Below, in pieces: positions 54,338 through 64,000 of a DNA stretch of 64,000 nucleotides. Under the pieces are notes generated by a model. The model worked only from the letters and a program-made list of their open reading frames with translations, did not search any database and had not been told where the DNA came from. Source of the stretch: Gammaproteobacteria bacterium (GTDB lineage Bacteria; Pseudomonadota; Gammaproteobacteria; GRL18); assembly GCA_016744995.1 (NCBI GenBank), contig JADGDG010000011.1, positions 1 to 64,000 on the forward strand. Direction: 5' to 3'. The translations under genes were made by a program, and so were the position numbers. Each line of letters begins with the position of its first letter. Position 1 is the stretch's first letter.

Positions 54338-54961
54338 ATGCCTGATTTATCACGATACTCTGTTCCGGCTGAAGCAATTGAGGTGGCAACAGAAATAAAA
54401 CGCAGTCGGTTTATTGCTCATATTGCTCACTGCAGCAATAGTAATGAAGCCTTTGAAATCATTAAACAGGCCAAACATCGTTACCCTGATGCCCGCCATC
54501 ATTGCTGGGCATTTATTGCCTGCCCTCCCCGCTCAGCATCCTCAGTCCGTTCCAATGATGCAGGTGAACCTTCCGGCACAGCAGGAAAACCCATATTAAA
54601 TGTCCTTCAATACAGTCATTATGGGGAAATTATCTGCGTGGTCAGTCGCTACTTTGGCGGCATTAAACTCGGTGCAGGTGGTTTAGTTCGCGCCTATAGC
54701 AGCAGTACCCAGGCAGCTTTGGATAAACTAAGCGTTAAAGAAATTATTGAAGTATCACCCATCCAACTTCAATTCCCCTATCCTTTTGAATCTTCTATCC
54801 GCCACTATCTTGGCAGCCTTAAGATAGTGATTGATCAGGTTATTTATCAGGAGCAGGTTATTTTTCAATTAAATGTAGATAAAACACTCATAAAGCAAAT
54901 CGATCATCATACTCGTAACCTGTGTAAGGGTGATGTAATATTGAATAAACCTGAAAAATAA
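54338..54961 (+). CDS. yigZ: YigZ/IMPACT family protein
   Basis: The 207-residue product has an IMPACT N-terminal domain (IKRSRFIAHIAHCSNSNEAF, DARHHCWAF, NDAGEPSGTAGKPIL, VVSRYFGGIKLGAGGLVRAYS) and a C-terminal DUF1949 domain. The family is widespread and linked to translation or stress in eukaryotes, but the bacterial role is unclear. The gene begins about 30 bp after the coiled-coil gene and is followed by syd, so all are probably transcribed together. Confidence 0.92.
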   Translation: MPDLSRYSVPAEAIEVATEIKRSRFIAHIAHCSNSNEAFEIIKQAKHRYPDARHHCWAFIACPPRSASSVRSNDAGEPSGTAGKPILNVLQYSHYGEIICVVSRYFGGIKLGAGGLVRAYSSSTQAALDKLSVKEIIEVSPIQLQFPYPFESSIRHYLGSLKIVIDQVIYQEQVIFQLNVDKTLIKQIDHHTRNLCKGDVILNKPEK

Positions 54962-54980
54962 AGGAACAAACAACATTCCC

Positions 54981-55556
54981 ATGTCTGAGATAAGTCGATT
55001 TAATAATAGTCTGGATAATTTTTTTAAGCGCTTTATTAACACAGCAAATGCTGAAACAGGAGAGCTGCCCGTAGCCCCGCATGAACCTGACTGGCCCTCA
55101 CCCTGCCACCGGGGTAAGGCTTTTCTCTCTGAAGAAATGCTTGACTCAATTCATTGGCAGCCCATGCAAAGAGAAGTTAATACTGACCTATCAGGTCTTA
55201 GTCATGCTTTAGATATAGAAGTGCGTCAGGAAATACAATCTTTTTATTGTCAATACTGGTCTGAGCAGGTTGATGCTATTTTCCAGCAAGGTAATCTTAC
55301 CCTGCTGTTTGTTTGTAATGAAACTGACATGGAACGACTGATTAAAAACCAGCTCGGACATGCTCTGAGTAAATTACGAAATAAACAGCCTCTGAGTTTT
55401 TTTATTGCCTGCACAGACTCCGACTATATTATCAGTGTTGAACAGGGATCTGGTCAGGTCATTCTGGAGCGCCCCGGCTATCCTGCAGAAAGAATTCTAG
55501 CCCCTAATTTGACTCAATTCATTGATGAACTGGAATACGGCAAATTATCATCCTAA
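54981..55556 (+). CDS. syd: SecY-interacting protein Syd
   Basis: The 191-residue product aligns with E. coli Syd: PSPCHRGKAFL near the start, DSIHWQPMQRE, ALDIEVRQEIQSFYCQYW, LTLLFVCNETDMERLIKNQLGH, LSFFIACTDSDYIISVEQ and APNLTQFIDEL at the end. Syd binds SecY at the inner face of the membrane and checks translocon assembly. The sequence is divergent but the order is complete. It lies between yigZ and the phosphatase gene on the same strand. Confidence 0.88.
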   Translation: MSEISRFNNSLDNFFKRFINTANAETGELPVAPHEPDWPSPCHRGKAFLSEEMLDSIHWQPMQREVNTDLSGLSHALDIEVRQEIQSFYCQYWSEQVDAIFQQGNLTLLFVCNETDMERLIKNQLGHALSKLRNKQPLSFFIACTDSDYIISVEQGSGQVILERPGYPAERILAPNLTQFIDELEYGKLSS

Positions 55557-55565
55557 AATAAGTTT

Positions 55566-56381
55566 ATGCTAAAAGATTTTTTTGACAAACTTATTTATAA
55601 ACCTGATCCCATTCGCCTCTATTCTGCAGGGATAAGCGATGTCGGGCAACGCCGGGATCATAATGAAGATAACTACCTTATTGATGAAAAGCTGGGACTT
55701 TTTATCGTTGCAGACGGCATGGGAGGACACGAAGCCGGTGAAATAGCCAGTAAACTAGCCATTGAAACTATTTTTAATCATATAAAGGGGCTGGATGCCA
55801 GCTACAAAAAAAACACTAGAAAAGCACAGGCAGATACCGCAAAAATAATTAAAAACTTATTACAAAGTGCCATTGAAGAAGCAAATAACCAGACTCATTG
55901 CTACAACATTGCTAAAGGGATCCCAGAAGGCAAGGGCATGGGGACAACGGTCACAGGTTTTCTAGTCAGCACACTGGACGGCCCCGGAGAAAAAAAACTC
56001 TATTCATTTAATGTCGGTGACAGTCGAAATTATTATTATAATAATGGCAGACTCAAACAATTAAGCACTGATCACAGTCACTATCAATTATGGGTAGAAA
56101 CAGGCAAAGAAGGCCCACCTCCAAAACATAATATTATATACAAAGCCATTGGCCCCTGGCGAAGGATTCTGGCCGAGCAACATACATTTAAAGTAAAGGA
56201 CAAGGCACTTTTTTTGCTCTGCTCTGATGGCCTCAGTGATATGCTTTCCGATCAGGAAATACGCCAGATCCTCCATTCAAACCGAAAAAAATCACTCAAA
56301 GAAATGGCTCAGGCACTCATTGATGCCGCCAATGATGCAGGAGGAAAAGATAACATAACCGTTGTGCTGGTCAGACCATGA
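55566..56381 (+). CDS. PP2C-type Ser/Thr protein phosphatase
   Basis: The 271-residue product has all PP2C motifs: VGQRRDHNEDNYLID, LFIVADGMGGHEAGEIAS, GMGTTVTGFLV, FNVGDSRNYYY, LLCSDGLSDMLSDQEI and GGKDNITVVLV. These metal-dependent phosphatases remove phosphate from Ser/Thr of proteins. No Ser/Thr kinase gene is adjacent in the window. It begins 9 bp after syd. Its nearness to the large coiled-coil protein suggests a signalling role for this operon (inference). Confidence 0.92.
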   Translation: MLKDFFDKLIYKPDPIRLYSAGISDVGQRRDHNEDNYLIDEKLGLFIVADGMGGHEAGEIASKLAIETIFNHIKGLDASYKKNTRKAQADTAKIIKNLLQSAIEEANNQTHCYNIAKGIPEGKGMGTTVTGFLVSTLDGPGEKKLYSFNVGDSRNYYYNNGRLKQLSTDHSHYQLWVETGKEGPPPKHNIIYKAIGPWRRILAEQHTFKVKDKALFLLCSDGLSDMLSDQEIRQILHSNRKKSLKEMAQALIDAANDAGGKDNITVVLVRP

Positions 56382-56420
56382 GTCATTTATTCCTGCTACC
56401 TTAATTCATAAGCTGTGCTA

Positions 56421-57401
56421 CTAGTCACAATCAACTTCCTCTGCTGCCCGGATGATCAGCTCTGCACCATTTTCTTTTTTCCAGGCATTTTCACTCAGTA
56501 CTCTGCGAAAATGCTTTGCTCCATTACAGGAATGCATCAGTCCCAGAACATGTCGCGTCAAATGAATTAAAGGCACACCTTTAATCATTTCCTGTTCAAC
56601 ATATTCCGCATATTTTCTGATAATTTCTTTGCGTGTGGGCTTAATCAGCTCTGAGCCATAGAACAGACGATCCACATCAGCCATAAGATAGGTATTATGA
56701 TAAGCTTCACGGCCGATCATAACACCATCCACATGCTCAAGATGCAATTGCATATCAGCCAGTGTTTTAATACCGCCATTAATCGTAATATGCAGCTCAG
56801 GAAAGTCTTTTTTCAGTTGGTAGACAAAATCATAACGCAGCGGCGGCACATCTCTGTTCTGCTTGGGACTCAGACCATCAAGCCAGGCTTTACGAGCATG
56901 GATAGTAAAATAGCGGCAGCCAGTCTGTCGGACTACCTCGACAAGTTCCTGAAGCTGCTCATAGTGATCTTCATGATCAATGCCAATTCGTGTTTTTATA
57001 GAAACAGGAATATCAACACTGTCCACCATAGCAGCAATACACTCAGCAACCAGTTCAGGTCTGGCCATCAGGCAAGCACCAAAAGCACCTGACTGCACCC
57101 GATCGCTGGGACAGCCGACATTAAGATTCACTTCGTTATAACCATACTTTTCAGCAATTTGACAGCATTGGGCCAAAGCAAGCGGATCACTGCCCCCCAG
57201 TTGCAGGCTTAATGGCTGCTCTTGTGGGTCATACCCCAGAAAACGTTCCAGATTATTACCATGAAGAATGGCTCCCGTAGTCACCATTTCACTATAGAGC
57301 CACATATTCTTAGAAACCAGACGTAATAAATAGCGAAAATGGCGATCAGTCCAATCCAGCATAGGTGCCAGACTTACTTTTCGAGGATTTGTCAGTGCCA
57401 T
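56421..57401 (-). CDS. dusA: tRNA-dihydrouridine synthase DusA
   Basis: The 326-residue product has an FMN-binding TIM barrel with the catalytic cysteine near 97 (NLNVGCPSDRVQSGAFGACLM), SIKTRIGIDH and TINGGIKTLADMQLHLEHVDGVMIGREAYHNTYLM. The last phrase and the overall length are typical of DusA, which reduces uridines 20 and 20a of tRNA. It is monocistronic and convergent with the phosphatase gene. Confidence 0.94.
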   Translation of the reverse strand: MALTNPRKVSLAPMLDWTDRHFRYLLRLVSKNMWLYSEMVTTGAILHGNNLERFLGYDPQEQPLSLQLGGSDPLALAQCCQIAEKYGYNEVNLNVGCPSDRVQSGAFGACLMARPELVAECIAAMVDSVDIPVSIKTRIGIDHEDHYEQLQELVEVVRQTGCRYFTIHARKAWLDGLSPKQNRDVPPLRYDFVYQLKKDFPELHITINGGIKTLADMQLHLEHVDGVMIGREAYHNTYLMADVDRLFYGSELIKPTRKEIIRKYAEYVEQEMIKGVPLIHLTRHVLGLMHSCNGAKHFRRVLSENAWKKENGAELIIRAAEEVDCD

Positions 57402-57529
57402 TTTAAAAAGGATCCTGCTTTAATAATTAATATGAGTAAGAATAAATGTGAAATTTCAGATTGAAAAATCAGGTCGTATAGTACTATACTTTGCAACACT
57501 CATGATCCACAAAATTAGGAAAACAATGC

Positions 57530-59542
57530 ATGATTGGCTTTATCGATTCATTTTATGGCAATATCTATCGGTATCGATACTCATTAAAAATTTCACTACT
57601 GGTTATAAGCTGCCTGTCTTTATTTTGTCTGTCAATTTTTCACTCCGTACTGGCAAGTAAGGCCAGCGCCCAAATTAATCTCAGCGATCCTTATAAAAAG
57701 CAGCGAACTCTTTTTTTAAAAGCAGAAAATGCTTATAAAAAGAAACACTACAGCCGCTATAAAAAGTACTATAAAAAACTGGACGGCTATCCTTTACAGA
57801 CTTATTTAAAATACAAAGCCTATCATAATAAACTTGCCACTCTCAATGAACAGCAGATATTGCAGTTTTTTAAAGACTATAAAGAAACTCCTTATGAAGG
57901 CTGGCTGAGAACAGCATGGCTGAACAGGACAGCTAAAAAAGAACAGTGGCAAAAATATCTCAATGCCTATACACCGCAAAAATCCATAGAGCGGCAATGC
58001 CATTATCTCAATGCCCTGATAAAGACAAACAATGAAGATAAAGCTATGGAACAGGCTCCAGAAGTCTGGCTGGTAGGAAAATCTCAGCCCCGCAGTTGCG
58101 ATCCCGTTTTTAGCAGCTTTAAAAAATCAGGCAAAATTACACCAGAATTACTCTGGACACGTATTAAACTGGCCATGAAAAAAGGCCGCACCAGTCTTGC
58201 CAGCTACCTCGCTCGCTCACTCAATAAAAAAGACCAGCAATGGGTTAAAGAATGGATAAAAATATATCGTAAGCCTGCTCTTGTTCTTAAAACCCCCTTA
58301 CTCAAACAGACTCATCCAATGAAAAGTAGTATTCAGGTTCACTCTGTTAAACGCATGGCACGTCGGCAACCTGAAGCAGCAATAAAATTACTAGCTGAAC
58401 TATCAAAAAACAATAAATTTTCCCAACAGGAAGGCGATCAGATGTATCGTGCCATCGGCATGAAGCTGGCTTATCGACACGGTGAAGGTGCCTGGTACTG
58501 GCTGAATAAAATCAGCGATGAAAACAGCGATAAAACTGTGCGCCAATGGCGTGCACGCAGCGCCATCCGTGAGGGCAACTGGCCTGCCATTACCGATGCA
58601 ATTAACCGTATGTCAGAAGAAGAACAAAAAGACTTCAGGTGGCAGTACTGGCTGGCAAGTGGGAAAGAACAACAGGGTGATAAAAAAACAGCCCAGGCCA
58701 GTTTTTACCAACTGGCTAAAAAGAGAAGCTATTATGGTTTTTTAGCAGCAGACAAAATGGACATGCCCTATGAATTCCAGAATGCTCCCCTGACACCGGA
58801 TAGTCAATCTCTAAACGCAGTTGCACAGCATCCCGGCATCTTGCGGGCCCGTGAGTTTTATCTTCTGGGACGAACTACCAATGCCCGAAGAGAATGGTAT
58901 TTTACTACTCAAAAACAAATGGGCAATGATGAGCGGGCAATTGCCGCCAAAATTGCTCAGCAGTGGGGGTGGCACAACCGTGCCATTATTACCATGGCAC
59001 ATACTGATGAACGTAATGATATCGCATTGCGCTTTCCTGTCCTGCAAAAAGAACGGGTTACTAAATACTCACAAGAACAAGAAATACAACCAGCTTATAC
59101 AATGGCAGTGATCCGCCGTGAAAGTGCCTTTGCAACCGATGCTCGCTCAAGAGTCGGGGCCCTGGGTCTGATGCAGATCATGCCAGCCACAGGAAAAGTC
59201 ATTGCCCGCAAGCTTAAAGTTAAATACAGCAGTAAAAGTCAATTACTAAGTCCGGAAACCAATGTAAAGTTTGGCACAAAATATCTGAATATGATGCTTA
59301 AGAAGTTTTATAAACAACCTGCTTTGGCCAGTGCAGCCTATAATGCCGGAGGTCATCGGGTAAGAGCCTGGCAACCAAAAGATCAGGATATGCCCGCTGA
59401 ACGCTGGATAGAAAGCATACCTTTTAAAGAAACCCGTGAATACGTCAGTAGTATCCTGGCTTATACAGCCATTTATGAACACCAGATGGCACTTCCACAA
59501 AACCGCTTGAGCTCAGTCATGCCGGACGTCCCAAAAAAATAG
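57530..59542 (+). CDS. slt: Soluble lytic transglycosylase Slt
   Basis: The 670-residue product has an N-terminal anchor or signal (about 20-45). A long superhelical U- and L-domain region follows, about 50-490 (rich in short helices). A goose-type lysozyme domain ends the protein, with catalytic Glu 531 in VIRRESAFATDARSRVGALGLMQI, and SAAYNAGGHRVRAW further on. Slt cleaves peptidoglycan with formation of 1,6-anhydro-muropeptides. It stands alone upstream of the sulfatase gene. Confidence 0.93.
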   Translation: MIGFIDSFYGNIYRYRYSLKISLLVISCLSLFCLSIFHSVLASKASAQINLSDPYKKQRTLFLKAENAYKKKHYSRYKKYYKKLDGYPLQTYLKYKAYHNKLATLNEQQILQFFKDYKETPYEGWLRTAWLNRTAKKEQWQKYLNAYTPQKSIERQCHYLNALIKTNNEDKAMEQAPEVWLVGKSQPRSCDPVFSSFKKSGKITPELLWTRIKLAMKKGRTSLASYLARSLNKKDQQWVKEWIKIYRKPALVLKTPLLKQTHPMKSSIQVHSVKRMARRQPEAAIKLLAELSKNNKFSQQEGDQMYRAIGMKLAYRHGEGAWYWLNKISDENSDKTVRQWRARSAIREGNWPAITDAINRMSEEEQKDFRWQYWLASGKEQQGDKKTAQASFYQLAKKRSYYGFLAADKMDMPYEFQNAPLTPDSQSLNAVAQHPGILRAREFYLLGRTTNARREWYFTTQKQMGNDERAIAAKIAQQWGWHNRAIITMAHTDERNDIALRFPVLQKERVTKYSQEQEIQPAYTMAVIRRESAFATDARSRVGALGLMQIMPATGKVIARKLKVKYSSKSQLLSPETNVKFGTKYLNMMLKKFYKQPALASAAYNAGGHRVRAWQPKDQDMPAERWIESIPFKETREYVSSILAYTAIYEHQMALPQNRLSSVMPDVPKK

Positions 59543-59618
59543 CCCAGGTAAACCTTAAGGTTAATTTAAGCTTTACCCATTAAACTGCTCAGAAATTTCT
59601 TATTGAGTTGAAAGTTTA

Positions 59619-61535
59619 ATGAAACTGATAAAAATACTTTTCTGGTACTTTTTTGCTTTTGTATCAATCTTTTTTATTGGCAGGTTCGCTCTCTTTGCAC
59701 TTTACTTTGATCGTTTCTCAGTAAATAACAGTATCGGTGACAGCAGTTATTGGCTTAGTTTTTTATATGGCCTGAGAATGGACGCTATTATAGCCTGTGC
59801 TACATTAATTATACCGCTTATTTTATTGAGTTTATTTCCAAAGCGGGCCAGAGTATTCATTAATCGGTTTCTTTCAGTTTATTTTCTGGCAGCCTTCCTG
59901 CTCTTTATTTATATAGAAAATGCCACTTTACCATTTTTTTTGGAATATGATGTCAGACCCAATTTTCAATTTGTAGAATACCTGATTTATCCCCGAGAAG
60001 TCTTCAGTATGATTTTTTCAGCTTATAAAATAGAATTATTAATTGCGCTGTTTATTATGTCTGTTTTTACCTATGGTTTTACTAAAAACAAACCACTTCA
60101 TGATTTTACCGCTGTCTTTGATATTTCTTACTATAAACGGATCCTGCTGTTTTTTCCTCTGATTTTTTTATTGGCTCTGGGTGTCCGTTCTTCTTTAGGC
60201 CACCGCCCGGCTAATGTTTCTGATGCCATGTTCAGCAATAACCGAATTATTAATGAGATCACAAAAAACTCAATTCACAGCATTGCTTATGCAATTTACA
60301 GCAATAACAAATATGCTAGTGGTCAATTAAGCAAATATGGTGAGATGGATATCAATGAAGCGATTAATAGAGTAAGCAAATTATTACACATCAAACTAGG
60401 CAATAAACAAAATCCTTTCAGTCGTGAGGAAAAAACACATTTTCCGATCAAGAAACCCAAAAATCTGGTCATTTTTTTACAGGAGAGCCTGGGTGCACAA
60501 TTTGTAGCTGTCACAGGCGGCACACCTGGTATAACACCAAATTTTAACCGACTCAGTCAGGAAGGAATACTGTTTACCAATCTTTATTCTAATGGTACCA
60601 GGAGTATCAGAGGCATTGCTGGCAGTGTTTCTGGTAATTTTTCTGTTCCCGGCAAAGGTGTTATTAAACGCAATAAATCTCAGAAAAATTTTTTTACGGT
60701 TGCCTCTTTGTTAAAACCAAAAGGCTATCACTCCTTGTTCTTATATGGTGGCGAAAGCCGTTTTGATAATATGAAAGGATGGTTTTTGGGTAATGGCTTT
60801 GATGAAATTATCGATCAGGAAAAGTTTATCAAGCCTGAATACACTGGCACCTGGGGCGTCAGTGATGGTGACATGGTCAAACGTGCCAATCAGGAATTCA
60901 GACAGTTGCATAAAAAACAACTGCCTTTTGTCGCTGTGATGTTCAGCACATCTAACCACTCCCCATTTGATTTCCCAAAAGATAAAGTTAAACCTATTGA
61001 CGGTATCCCTGAAAAAAGTGAATTAAATACCATTAAATATGCCGATTATGCCATTGGTGATTTTATTAAAAGGGCAAAAAAAGAAGCCTGGTATAATGAT
61101 ACGGTCATTGTTATTCTGGCTGATCACAATATCAGAGTCCGGAGTAATGACATACTACCAGTTGAACTCTACCATATTCCCGGCATGATCCTGGGCGGTG
61201 GTATTGAACCGGAAGTGATAGAGGCATTAACAACACAGCCCGATATTCTGGCAACAGCACTGGATTTAACCGGCCAGGATTTAACTTACCCCATTTTGGG
61301 GCACTCTGTTTTTTCTAAAGACAAGCAGGCAGTCTCACTGATGCAGCTCAATGAGATTTATGCACTTCGTGTAGACAATAATATCACCGTATTACAGCCT
61401 GATCAGAAAGCCTTAAGCTTTAACTTTCGAAATAAAATAATGATCCCATCAGTTTACAATCAAGAGTTTGAAAAAAATGCTCTGGCTTTCATTTTGACGA
61501 TGAATTACCTCTACAAAAATCAACTGTTTCATTAA
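59619..61535 (+). CDS. LTA synthase-like membrane sulfatase
   Basis: The 638-residue product has five N-terminal membrane helices (within about 1-200). The C-terminal alkaline-phosphatase-fold sulfatase domain has VIFLQESLGAQF, a likely nucleophile in SNGTRSIRGIAG, LFLYGGESRFDNM, FVAVMFSTSNHSPF and VIVILADHN. Gram-negative members are related to LtaS and OpgB and transfer phosphoglycerol or phosphoethanolamine groups in the periplasm. The acceptor is unknown. The start has weak upstream AAAG. Confidence 0.88.
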   Translation: MKLIKILFWYFFAFVSIFFIGRFALFALYFDRFSVNNSIGDSSYWLSFLYGLRMDAIIACATLIIPLILLSLFPKRARVFINRFLSVYFLAAFLLFIYIENATLPFFLEYDVRPNFQFVEYLIYPREVFSMIFSAYKIELLIALFIMSVFTYGFTKNKPLHDFTAVFDISYYKRILLFFPLIFLLALGVRSSLGHRPANVSDAMFSNNRIINEITKNSIHSIAYAIYSNNKYASGQLSKYGEMDINEAINRVSKLLHIKLGNKQNPFSREEKTHFPIKKPKNLVIFLQESLGAQFVAVTGGTPGITPNFNRLSQEGILFTNLYSNGTRSIRGIAGSVSGNFSVPGKGVIKRNKSQKNFFTVASLLKPKGYHSLFLYGGESRFDNMKGWFLGNGFDEIIDQEKFIKPEYTGTWGVSDGDMVKRANQEFRQLHKKQLPFVAVMFSTSNHSPFDFPKDKVKPIDGIPEKSELNTIKYADYAIGDFIKRAKKEAWYNDTVIVILADHNIRVRSNDILPVELYHIPGMILGGGIEPEVIEALTTQPDILATALDLTGQDLTYPILGHSVFSKDKQAVSLMQLNEIYALRVDNNITVLQPDQKALSFNFRNKIMIPSVYNQEFEKNALAFILTMNYLYKNQLFH

Positions 61536-61658
61536 GGGGAAAAGGCATAGGATATTCAATCAAAAAACAGTGCCGTTAAAACATCTGAGAGAGCATGAAA
61601 GAAGTTAAAGAAATGTTCACATTTTAATATATTATCAATACGCTATTACAATGCAAGT

Positions 61659-62345
61659 TTATCCTTGTTCTTTCTCTATGCGTTTCATCATACTAAGCCA
61701 ATGATTTAAGGCGTTTTTATCATCAATGGCAATCATTTTATTATCTGATAACCACAGGCCTTTGCTATTGAAACTGAACATAACCGTAAGATCTGTTCTA
61801 TCGGATTTTTTCAATAAATTTTTATTGAAGTTATCTAAAATAATCGGCATGGCATCGAGGGAGGGGTAATAACTTAACACCATATGCTTTTGTTCATCAG
61901 GCATTTTGACATAAGTAATTCTCAGTCGTTCAGAAGGGATATCCATAGCTATAAGAGTAAAATATTTAGCAATGCTAAAGTCTTCGCAATCACCTGCATT
62001 GCGTATTAAAGTCTCAATCGGGGTCGCCCAATAATCTTTCTTATCCCATAACTCTTTATCTGAAACCCAGTGCATCTGGTTAAAGAAGTCATTCACTGAT
62101 TTTATTTTTTCCTGCTCAGACATTCCCAGACTGTGATGAATCAATGCTTCCCAATCAGTAAAGCGCTGATTTGTTGCTTCATCATGCGTGGCATTTATCT
62201 GGTGATTGGCTTCAGCCATAAGAAAATCGTATTTATCATTATGATCCTGATGTTCAGCATGAACGCTAATACTACAAAAAGGAGCTGAGATAAATGACAG
62301 CTTAACCAGATTTAATGCCAGATATTTTGAATACTTTGCAATCAT
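61659..62345 (-). CDS. LapG-like transglutaminase-type cysteine protease
   Basis: The 228-residue product has a signal peptide of about 30 residues. The BTLCP (bacterial transglutaminase-like cysteine protease) domain shows the catalytic Cys 120 in RNAGDCEDFSIAKYF, His 154 in EQKHMVLSYYP and an Asp in the following strand (IILDNFNK). LapG-type enzymes cut adhesins from the surface under c-di-GMP control. No lapD or adhesin gene adjoins here. The tryptophan-rich middle (FNQMHWVSDKELW) is typical. Confidence 0.85.
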   Translation of the reverse strand: MIAKYSKYLALNLVKLSFISAPFCSISVHAEHQDHNDKYDFLMAEANHQINATHDEATNQRFTDWEALIHHSLGMSEQEKIKSVNDFFNQMHWVSDKELWDKKDYWATPIETLIRNAGDCEDFSIAKYFTLIAMDIPSERLRITYVKMPDEQKHMVLSYYPSLDAMPIILDNFNKNLLKKSDRTDLTVMFSFNSKGLWLSDNKMIAIDDKNALNHWLSMMKRIEKEQG

Positions 62346-62581
62346 ACAGTTTCTCCTTTTCCAGAAAACACTCCGAAAATATTAGCTGAGAAAATCATAT
62401 TTAAGAAATCCTACTTTTGAGTTTAACACTTGAAAAAAAGCAGACCCTAAGTATTTATACGTAGTTCCACAACAATAGTCAATTTATACTATTTTCTATT
62501 TATAATTTTTAATTCAGCTGTTAGCATGAGCATTTATCCTAGAATAATCAGTTCACACATAACACATGGAAAATTAGGCCT

Positions 62582-63433
62582 ATGAAGCAATATCTTGACC
62601 TGTCTCAAAGAATCGTTGATGAAGGTATCTGGATTGATAACAAAAGAACAGGCAAGAGCTGTCTGACTGTCATTAATGCTGATTTGACCTATGATGTTGC
62701 TAATAATAAGTTCCCTCTGATCACCACAAGGAAGAGTTTCTGGCGATCTGCAATTGCCGAAATGCTTGGTTATATTCGCGGCTATGATAATGCTGCTGAC
62801 TTTCGTAAACTAGGGACTAAAACCTGGGATGCCAATGCCAATGAAAATGCAGACTGGCTTGCCAACCCCTATAGAAAGGGTAGCGATGACTGCGGGCTTA
62901 TTTACGGTAAAATCGCTCGAAATTTCCCCAAGCCAGATGGCGGCAGTGTTGATCTGCTTGCTCAGATTGTTGATAACTTATCTAAGGGGATCGACAATCG
63001 AGGCGAGATTTTCACCTTCTATCACCCTGGCGCATTCCACATGGCCTGTCTGCGCCCCTGCATGTACAGTCATCATTTCTCATTGCTGGGTGACACTCTG
63101 TATCTCAACAGTACTCAGCGCTCATGTGATGTTCCATTAGGATTGAATTTCAATATGGTTCAGGTTTATGTACTGCTGGCTTTAATGGCTCAAATCACAG
63201 GCAATAAACCCGGACAGGCCTATCACAAGATAGTGAATGCCCACATTTACGAAGATCAGCTTAAACTCATGCAGGATGTTCAATTAAAGCGTACACCGCT
63301 TCCGGCACCACAATTAAAAATTAACCCCGATATTAAATCCCTGAAGGATCTGGAAACCTGGGTCACTCTGGATGACTTTGAAGTGGAAGGCTACCAGCAT
63401 CATGAGCCCATTAAATACCCTTTTTCAGTTTAG
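62582..63433 (+). CDS. thyA: Thymidylate synthase
   Basis: The 283-residue product is a folate-dependent dTMP synthase with [21 protein letters not shown], the catalytic Cys 160 in [10 protein letters not shown], and [15 protein letters not shown]. The later half [16 protein letters not shown] is conserved. It is slightly longer than E. coli ThyA (264) because of an insert after [16 protein letters not shown]. It is monocistronic, with stops overlapping a convergent gene. Confidence 0.94.
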   Translation: MKQYLDLSQRIVDEGIWIDNKRTGKSCLTVINADLTYDVANNKFPLITTRKSFWRSAIAEMLGYIRGYDNAADFRKLGTKTWDANANENADWLANPYRKGSDDCGLIYGKIARNFPKPDGGSVDLLAQIVDNLSKGIDNRGEIFTFYHPGAFHMACLRPCMYSHHFSLLGDTLYLNSTQRSCDVPLGLNFNMVQVYVLLALMAQITGNKPGQAYHKIVNAHIYEDQLKLMQDVQLKRTPLPAPQLKINPDIKSLKDLETWVTLDDFEVEGYQHHEPIKYPFSV

Positions 63434-64000
63434 CCCGAATAAATATCATTAACAGATGTCCTTGCAAGACGGGCATAATATCGTGCCCGGTAGATCAGTC
63501 TTTTTTGGTTTTTGCTGTCTTCAAATGCACTTCGATCATGCAAAACATTGTTACTGACCAGCCCCATACCTGATTCAAGCTTACCCTGATAGCTGTATTT
63601 TGAATCCACTTTAAGATAATATTCCAGGCGCATTAATGCTTCCATCACCAGGGGATCATTTTTCCAGATAACATTTTGAGTTCTGATGGTATAACGCATG
63701 TGCAAATCACCTGTCACCGAATCAACGGAAAAAACCGGGCCTGCTTCCTCCTTTCTGGCAATCACTCCATCCCTGCCAATTCTGGGAGGAATAATCATCG
63801 CATCATCAGCCATCAGGGCACGGATAAAATCAGGATTTTCTTGTCTTAATTGAAGATAGATGATTTCATGATCCATTAATCGATTTTCACCGCCTTCAGG
63901 AGCCGGCACCACACAGTGCAGGTTCAAACCATGTATCTGCTTATCGGCGGTATTGTAGTAACCGTCTGTATGCCAGTTAATTGCACGGTTACTATAAGGA
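63430..64000 (-). CDS. TauD/TfdA-type Fe(II)/2-oxoglutarate dioxygenase (cut by window edge)
   Basis: The frame stays open to the last base of the window, so the N-terminal part is missing. The first visible residues include the iron-binding HxD motif in [10 protein letters not shown], then [24 protein letters not shown]. Near the C-terminus [12 protein letters not shown] supplies the distal histidine. These are the hallmarks of TauD-like dioxygenases, which use 2-oxoglutarate to hydroxylate or release small substrates. The substrate is unknown. Its stop overlaps the thyA stop by 3 bp. Confidence 0.87.
   Translation of the reverse strand, partial: PYSNRAINWHTDGYYNTADKQIHGLNLHCVVPAPEGGENRLMDHEIIYLQLRQENPDFIRALMADDAMIIPPRIGRDGVIARKEEAGPVFSVDSVTGDLHMRYTIRTQNVIWKNDPLVMEALMRLEYYLKVDSKYSYQGKLESGMGLVSNNVLHDRSAFEDSKNQKRLIYRARYYARLARTSVNDIYSG

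Overview
The window is AT-rich chromosomal DNA from a free-living, motile gammaproteobacterium. Supporting markers are MetR, Rsd, Syd, DusA, Slt, HrpA, CheV and the block miaB-ybeZ-ybeY-ybeX-lnt. A PomA/PomB-type flagellar motor, a TRAP carboxylate transporter and an ammonium transporter suit a marine or aquatic heterotroph or mixotroph. I cannot name the genus. I saw no rRNA, tRNA, CRISPR array, prophage or transposase gene. Almost everything is compactly packed chromosomal housekeeping and envelope DNA.

Layout. 1-3.8 kb is a patchy accessory strip: two truncated gene ends facing each other, a GFA-fold protein, a small palindromic element with terminal inverted repeats (MITE-like), a homocysteine S-methyltransferase homologue and small membrane or secreted proteins. 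3.8-4.8 kb is non-coding and holds an inverted duplication of about 540 bp. 4.8-9.1 kb carries metR, a glycosyltransferase and pomA-pomB-PilZ. 9.4-13.2 kb is a TatT/DctP/DctQ/DctM TRAP system. 13.3-15.8 kb has small genes and an OlsB-like acyltransferase behind a perfect palindrome. 15.8-19.5 kb is an MCE (Mla/Pqi-like) lipid transport operon. 19.6-28.0 kb is the lnt-ybeX and ybeY-ybeZ-miaB block, split by about 1.8 kb of extra genes and a TTTAGG satellite. 28.1-33.6 kb has a caspase-like protein, an unknown lipoprotein, a TraB/GumN protein and amt. 33.8-38.8 kb is an RND pump, its adaptor and mazG. 39-43.6 kb has rsd, cheV and a TtrS/TtrR-like two-component system. 44.3-50.4 kb has PilZ, pentapeptide-repeat, DUF4442, DUF2835 and SAP proteins and hrpA. 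50.7-56.4 kb is a very long CNB-CNB-rhodanese-coiled-coil protein followed by yigZ, syd and a PP2C phosphatase. 56.4-64 kb has dusA, slt, an LTA-synthase-like sulfatase, a LapG-like transglutaminase, thyA and a TauD-type dioxygenase cut by the window edge.

How the parts fit. The motor genes, two PilZ proteins, CheV and a LapG-like protease point to regulated motility and attachment, probably through c-di-GMP (inference). The MCE operon, Lnt, the LptA-like protein, the sulfatase, Slt and the RND pump serve the envelope.

The most unusual signals are repeats. (i) The inverted duplication at 4.15-4.72 kb contains two hairpins whose stem sequences have diverged but still pair. (ii) A short repeat with core GCTGAAGGCTC or GCTGATGGCTC occurs in frame, in different reading frames and on both strands, inside mazG, hrpA and the coiled-coil gene. 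(iii) A 152-bp terminal-inverted-repeat element supplies the stop codon of its neighbour, and a lone copy of its 13-bp end supplies another stop codon 29 kb away.
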